Shown in pieces: positions 59,969 through 64,000 of a stretch of DNA of 64,000 nt. The DNA comes from Saccharothrix espanaensis DSM 44229. Lineage in GTDB: Bacteria; Actinomycetota; Actinomycetes; Mycobacteriales; Pseudonocardiaceae. Location of the stretch: the NCBI RefSeq assembly GCF_000328705.1, contig NC_019673.1:3162001-3226000 (forward strand), read 5' to 3'. The notes beneath the pieces are model-generated. The model saw nothing but the letters and a program-made list of their open reading frames with translations. It searched no databases and was not told the origin of the DNA. Both the position numbers and the translations under genes were made by a program. Positions within the stretch are counted from its first letter, which is position 1. The number at the start of each line of letters is the position of its first letter.

Positions 59969-61984
59969 GTGTCCCAGCCACGTCCCGCAGCCGCTCTTGC
60001 CCCACCGCGCGTGGTGGTGCCGGCGGGGACTACCGCGGGCACGGCGGTCCGGGAGGCCGGGCTGCCCGGCAAGGGACCGGACGCCGTCGTGGTCGTGCGC
60101 GACGCCGAGGGCCACCTGCGCGACCTGTCGTGGGTGCCGCGGGTCGAGGTCGAGGTGGAGGCCGTCGCCGCCGACACCCCCGAGGGCCGCAGCGTCATCC
60201 GGCACTCCGCCGCCCACGTGCTCGCGCAGGCCGTGCAGCAGCAGTTCCCGGACGCCAAGCTGGGCATCGGCCCGCCGGTCGAGGACGGGTTCTACTACGA
60301 CTTCCAGGTCGACAAGCCGTTCACGCCCGAGGACCTCCAGGCGCTGGAGAAGCGCATGAAGCAGATCATCAAGGGCGCGCAGCGGTTCGACCGGCGCGTG
60401 GTCGAGTCGGTCGAGGCCGCCAAGGACGAGCTGGCCGCCGAGCCGTTCAAGCTCGAACTGGTCGACCTCAAGTCCGACGTCGACACCGCCGAGGTGATGG
60501 AGGTCGGCGGCGGCGAGCTGACGATCTACGACAACCTCGACCCGCGCACCGGCGACCGCGTCTGGGGCGACCTGTGCCGCGGCCCGCACGTGCCGACGAC
60601 CAAGCACATCCCGGCGTTCAAGCTGACCAGGGTGGCCGCCGCCTACTGGCGCGGCAACGAGAACAACCCGCAGCTCCAGCGGATCTACGGCACGGCGTGG
60701 GAGTCCCCGGAGGCGCTCGACGCCCACCTGGAGCTGCTCGCCGAGGCCGAGCGCCGCGACCACCGCAAGCTCGGCGTCGAGCTGGACCTGTTCAGCTTCC
60801 CGGACGAGCTGGGCTCGGGCCTGGCGGTGTTCCACCCCAAGGGCGGCATCGTCCGGCGCGAGCTGGAGAACTACTCGCGCCGCCGGCACGAGGAGTCGGA
60901 CTACGAGTTCGTCTACACGCCGCACATCAGCAAGGCCGGCCTGTTCCACACCTCGGGCCACCTGCCGCACTACGCCGACACCATGTTCCCGCCCATCCAG
61001 TTCGAGGGCGAGGACTACTACCTCAAGGCCATGAACTGCCCGATGCACAACCTGGTCTTCAGGTCGCGCGGGCGGTCCTACCGCGAGCTGCCGCTGCGGC
61101 TGTTCGAGTTCGGCACGGTCTACCGGTACGAGAAGTCCGGCGTGGTGCACGGCCTGACCCGGGTGCGCGGCCTGACGATGGACGACTCGCACATCTACTG
61201 CACCAAGGAGCAGATGCCCGGCGAGCTCCGGTCGCTGCTCAAGTTCGTGCTGGACCTGCTCGCCGACTACGGCCTGAGCGACTTCTACCTGGAGCTGTCC
61301 ACCAGGGACGACTCGCCCAAGTTCATCGGCGAGCCGGCGGAGTGGGAAGAGGCCACCGAGACGCTGCGGCAGGCCGCGATCGACTCCGGGCTCGAACTGG
61401 TGCCCGACCCGGGCGGCGCGGCCTACTACGGGCCGAAGATCTCGGTGCAGGCCAAGGACGCGATCGGCCGGTCCTGGCAGATGTCGACCATCCAGCTCGA
61501 CTTCAACATGCCCAAGCGGTTCCAGCTGGAGTACACCGCGCCCGACGGGTCGCGGCAGCAGCCGATCATGATCCACCGGGCGCTGTTCGGCTCGATCGAG
61601 CGGTTCTTCGGCGTGCTGACCGAGCACTACGCGGGCGCGTTCCCGGCGTGGCTGGCCCCGGTGCAGGTGGTCGGCATCCCGATCGCCGACGAGCACGTCG
61701 AGCACCTGGAGCAGGTCGCGGCGGCGCTGCGCGAGCACAAGGTCCGGGTGGACGTGGACGCCTCCGACGACCGGATGCAGAAGAAGATCCGCAACCACAC
61801 CACGCAGAAGGTGCCGTTCATGCTGCTCGCGGGCGGCAACGACGTGGAGTCCGGCGCGGTGTCGTTCCGGTTCCGCGACGGCACCCAGGTCAACGGCGTG
61901 CCGGTGGCCAAGGCGGTCGAGACGATCGTCGGCTGGGTCGCCCGCCGCGAGAACGCCTCGCCCACGGCGGAACTCGTCCAGTGA
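59969..61984 (+). CDS. thrS: Threonyl-tRNA synthetase
   Basis: 671 residues; GTG 59969 with GGAGGAG. Domains: TGS-like N-domain ([18 protein letters not shown]), editing domain ([20 protein letters not shown], with the [11 protein letters not shown] end), class II catalytic core with motif 1 around [20 protein letters not shown], zinc-site Cys in [13 protein letters not shown], motif 2 [20 protein letters not shown] and motif 3 region [20 protein letters not shown], then an anticodon-binding domain ([20 protein letters not shown]). Essential charging of tRNA-Thr. A candidate -10 (GATAAC, 59926-59931) implies a short leader. Overlaps the HIT gene by GTGA. Confidence 0.97.
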   Translation: MSQPRPAAALAPPRVVVPAGTTAGTAVREAGLPGKGPDAVVVVRDAEGHLRDLSWVPRVEVEVEAVAADTPEGRSVIRHSAAHVLAQAVQQQFPDAKLGIGPPVEDGFYYDFQVDKPFTPEDLQALEKRMKQIIKGAQRFDRRVVESVEAAKDELAAEPFKLELVDLKSDVDTAEVMEVGGGELTIYDNLDPRTGDRVWGDLCRGPHVPTTKHIPAFKLTRVAAAYWRGNENNPQLQRIYGTAWESPEALDAHLELLAEAERRDHRKLGVELDLFSFPDELGSGLAVFHPKGGIVRRELENYSRRRHEESDYEFVYTPHISKAGLFHTSGHLPHYADTMFPPIQFEGEDYYLKAMNCPMHNLVFRSRGRSYRELPLRLFEFGTVYRYEKSGVVHGLTRVRGLTMDDSHIYCTKEQMPGELRSLLKFVLDLLADYGLSDFYLELSTRDDSPKFIGEPAEWEEATETLRQAAIDSGLELVPDPGGAAYYGPKISVQAKDAIGRSWQMSTIQLDFNMPKRFQLEYTAPDGSRQQPIMIHRALFGSIERFFGVLTEHYAGAFPAWLAPVQVVGIPIADEHVEHLEQVAAALREHKVRVDVDASDDRMQKKIRNHTTQKVPFMLLAGGNDVESGAVSFRFRDGTQVNGVPVAKAVETIVGWVARRENASPTAELVQ

Positions 61985-62526
61985 CGACCGAGTACGAGGA
62001 GCAGGACGGGGTCGGGGTCCACGACGCGTTGCAGCGGCTGTGGACCCCGCACCGCCTCTCGTACGTGCGCGGCGAGGGCAAGGCCGACGGCGACGAGCCC
62101 GCGGGCTGCCCGTTCTGCCGGGTGATCGGCCTCGACGACCCGGACGGCCTGCTGCTGGCCCGCGGCGAGCGGGTGTTCGCCGTGCTCAACCTGTACCCGT
62201 ACAACCCGGGCCACCTGATGGTGCTGCCCTACCGGCACGTCCCGGACTACACCGACCTCGACCCGGCCGAGGTGGCGGAGTTCGCCGAGTTCACCCAGCG
62301 GGCGATGCGGGTGATCCGGGCGGTCGCCCAGCCGCACGGCTTCAACATCGGGATGAACCAGGGCGTCGTCGCCGGTGCCGGCATCGCCGCCCACCTGCAC
62401 CAGCACGTGGTGCCGCGGTGGGGCGGCGACGCCAACTTCATGCCGGTCGTCGGCCACACGAAGGTCATCCCCCAATTGCTGCGCGAGACCCGGCAGCTGC
62501 TGTCCGAAGCCTGGCCCGCGCACTAG
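61981..62526 (+). CDS. HIT-family nucleotide phosphorylase/hydrolase
   Basis: 181 residues; GTG 61981 overlaps the thrS stop. N-terminal Zn-type CPFCRVIGL, then [19 protein letters not shown] and the HIT triad [15 protein letters not shown]. Matches the actinobacterial Ap4A phosphorylase-like (Rv2613c-type) proteins, usually encoded right after thrS. Cleaves diadenosine tetraphosphate, a side product of synthetases. A hairpin follows. Confidence 0.93.
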   Translation: MTTEYEEQDGVGVHDALQRLWTPHRLSYVRGEGKADGDEPAGCPFCRVIGLDDPDGLLLARGERVFAVLNLYPYNPGHLMVLPYRHVPDYTDLDPAEVAEFAEFTQRAMRVIRAVAQPHGFNIGMNQGVVAGAGIAAHLHQHVVPRWGGDANFMPVVGHTKVIPQLLRETRQLLSEAWPAH

Positions 62527-62545
62527 GCGCCCGCCCGCGCGCCCT

Positions 62546-62577
62546 CGTCCGACCGACTACCGCGCGCCGGTCGGACG
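62546..62577 (+). terminator. Terminator of the thrS-HIT operon
   Basis: CGTCCGACCG (62546-62555) pairs perfectly with CGGTCGGACG (62568-62577), 12-base loop, 20 bp after the HIT stop. Confidence 0.7.
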
Positions 62578-63061
62578 GCTCTCGCACCGAGCCGCCGGGT
62601 CGCTGCCCGCGTCGAATGGTTGCGTCGCCGCACGCGCCGGGTCGCTGCTCGCGTCGAGCCGCCGGGTCGCCGTGCGCGTAGAGCGGCCGGGGCCGCCCGC
62701 TTGCGTGACCCTGCCGCGCCCGCCAGACCGGGCGGGTGCGCGTCTCAGCCGGCGCGTCGCCGGTGATCCACCCGGGTGGTCGCGCTCCGTCGCCGAAGTC
62801 ACGGCCCGACGGTCGGGTCCGGTCGGCCTTACCCTCGGTTCGGGGGTGGCGCGGTGGCCGGGAACGATCGGGAGACGGGGGCCGAGCGGCCGCAATCGGT
62901 CGAAAAGCGGTTTCGCAAGAGCGACTGCACGCGCAAATGCACGTGCAACCCGAATACACACTGTGAGCGTGCGCTAGATCACCATGGAGTGATGGGTCAA
63001 CGCCCGGTATTCCCTGTGTGGCCGATCGTCACGGGCACCGGTCATCGATAACGTGCGTTTC
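62578..63061. other. Intergenic region with imperfect direct repeats
   Basis: About 480 bp with no supported gene. GCCGGGTCGCTGC-CGCGTCGA occurs near 62598-62618 and again near 62637-62658, with a partial third copy (GCCGGGTCGCCGTGCGCGTAGA) next to it, about 40 and 22 bp apart. GC bias falls at the right end, where the promoter of the XRE-type gene must lie. Confidence 0.45.
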
Positions 63062-63901
63062 ATGACCGCACCTGAGCGTTCGCGGCTGGCCCGAGAACGG
63101 CTCTCGCGCGAGTTACGCAGGCTGCGCACGGAAGCCAAGATGACCGGCACGGCCACCGCGCGGGCTACCGGGATGAGCCAGTCGAAGCTGTCGAAGATCG
63201 AGAACGGCATGCTCCTCCCGTCCGTGACCGACGTGGAGCGCCTGGTGGCCGAGCTGTCGGCGACCAGGGAGACCAGGGTCGAGCTGGTGGAGTTGGCGCG
63301 CCAGCTGCACGCCGAGGCGGAGACCCGCCGGGTGGTGCTGCACCGGGGTGCCCACCGGCACCAGCAGACCGTGGCCCGAATAGAGGCCAGGGCGACCACG
63401 AGTCGCTTTTTCCAGAACGCCGGGGTTCCGGCGTTGTTGCAGAGCGAGAACTACCTGCGGGTCGTGCTGAATGCGACTCCTGCTCATGAACAGGACACGG
63501 CTATCGCGACCTTGCGGAGTCGTCGGGCGCGGATGGACGATCTCGGCAAGAGGTTCGTTTTCCTGCTCGCCGAGGGTGCTTTGCGGTGGCGGTTGGGGTC
63601 GGCGGACCTGATGTGCGAGCAGATCGACCACCTGGTGCAGACGATGCGCCGGCCGAACGTCCAGCTGGGTGTCGTGCCGTGGACGGCGGACGCGAACCTG
63701 GTGGCGTTGCACGGGTTCCAGGTCTACGACGAGCGGGTGGTGACGTTGAGCGTGCTGACCGGCAACGCGACCATCACCGACCCGCACGACGTGCGCGAGT
63801 ACCTGACCCTGTTCGGCCGGCTGGAGCGGCTGGCGATGCGCGGCGAACAGCTGGAGGACCTGCTGGAGGGGATCTCCAGGGACCACCGCAAGCTCGGCTG
63901 A
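63062..63901 (+). CDS. XRE-family regulator with DUF5753
   Basis: 279 residues; ATG 63062 preferred, GTG 63053 possible; no clear ribosome-binding site, so it may be nearly leaderless. HTH at about 15-70 (GTATARATGMSQSKLSKIEN, GMLLPSVTDVERLVAEL). The DUF5753 domain follows (ARIEARATTSRFFQNAGVPA, LLQSENYLRVVL; VFLLAEGALRWRLGSADLMC; MRRPNVQLGVVPWTADANLV). These proteins are typical of Streptomyces and relatives, often next to a small DUF397 gene and linked to development (BldB/WhiJ-type systems). No DUF397 gene is visible before the window ends. Confidence 0.9.
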   Translation: MTAPERSRLARERLSRELRRLRTEAKMTGTATARATGMSQSKLSKIENGMLLPSVTDVERLVAELSATRETRVELVELARQLHAEAETRRVVLHRGAHRHQQTVARIEARATTSRFFQNAGVPALLQSENYLRVVLNATPAHEQDTAIATLRSRRARMDDLGKRFVFLLAEGALRWRLGSADLMCEQIDHLVQTMRRPNVQLGVVPWTADANLVALHGFQVYDERVVTLSVLTGNATITDPHDVREYLTLFGRLERLAMRGEQLEDLLEGISRDHRKLG

Positions 63902-63910
63902 ACTGGGCCG

Positions 63911-64000
63911 TTAGGCTGCTCTGGACCAGTCGTCCTCCCGCCGGTAGGTGCAGTCGCCGCCCCATGCTGAACATCTTCGCCCGCGCGTCGGTCTCGCGCG
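63911..64000 (-). CDS. Possible C-terminal end of a gene cut by the right edge
   Basis: On the minus strand the frame ending in TAA at 63913-63911 reads GGDCTYRREDDWSRAA with strong GC3 bias. Toward the window edge the bias is better in another frame (RETDARAKMFSMG). If this is one gene there is a frame change near 63960 in the run GGGGCGGCG. Too little is visible to name it. Confidence 0.3.
   Translation of the reverse strand, partial: RARPTRGRRCSAWGGDCTYRREDDWSRAA

Overview
The window is a very GC-rich, densely packed actinomycete chromosome segment. Codon third positions are almost all G/C, GTG starts are frequent, and operons are joined by ATGA/GTGA overlaps. A conservon, SARP/STAND regulators, DUF5753 and PucR regulators, and an indole prenyltransferase all point to a filamentous actinobacterium. 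Pseudonocardiales (Saccharothrix/Lentzea/Actinosynnema-like) is my best guess, but no marker in the window fixes the genus. I see no rRNA, tRNA, CRISPR array, intact insertion sequence or phage module.

Layout. 1-8.4 kb: the tail of a LuxR regulator, a SARP regulator overlapping an I36 inhibitor-like secreted protein, a DHA2 drug exporter, argG with an ARG-box-like palindrome, fused remnants of an O-methyltransferase and an ABC exporter, a TetR gene divergent from a small membrane protein across two operator-like palindromes, and two small convergent genes. 8.8-12.7 kb: a complete four-gene ABC importer. 12.9-19 kb: LtrA, a VOC protein, a secreted LVIVD beta-propeller, a DUF305 lipoprotein, an ABM/TetR pair and a frameshifted unknown gene. 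19.1-22.6 kb: an ABC-2 exporter with its own two-component system behind a perfect palindrome. 22.9-31.7 kb: purine breakdown (xanthine dehydrogenase subunits, 8-oxoguanine deaminase, guanine deaminase, hydroxyisourate hydrolase, XdhC) with a divergent PucR regulator. 32-42 kb: DUF1996 protein, a STAND/TPR protein, a nucleotide-sugar dehydrogenase plus GT-B transferase pair, a 991-residue SARP-NB-ARC-TPR regulator, and directly behind it a 69-residue exported peptide. 42.6-47.6 kb: secreted propeller and a cvnABCD conservon. 47.7-50.3 kb: divergent flavin monooxygenase and indole prenyltransferase. 50.4-58.1 kb: 3-hydroxyacyl-CoA dehydrogenase, then an ethanolamine/gamma-glutamylation catabolic locus (permease, GlnA-like ligase, GATase hydrolase, aldehyde dehydrogenase, SDR, GntR regulator). 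58.2-64 kb: a lamin-tail protein, a proline-rich membrane protein, thrS plus a HIT protein, and an XRE-DUF5753 regulator.

How the parts fit. The purine operon can take guanine through xanthine, and 8-oxoguanine directly, to urate, and then handle hydroxyisourate; uricase and the OHCU decarboxylase are not in this window. In the ethanolamine locus, an SDR stands where polyamine pathways have an amine oxidase. That suits gamma-glutamyl-ethanolamide, whose free end is an alcohol. Two near-identical motifs sit about 50 bp before both divergent genes of that locus. The FMO/prenyltransferase pair matches the two-gene tryptophan pathway known from Streptomyces (SCO7467/SCO7468). The most speculative and most interesting lead is the TPR regulator followed by a small exported peptide, an arrangement like RRNPP peptide signalling but built on an AfsR-type protein.
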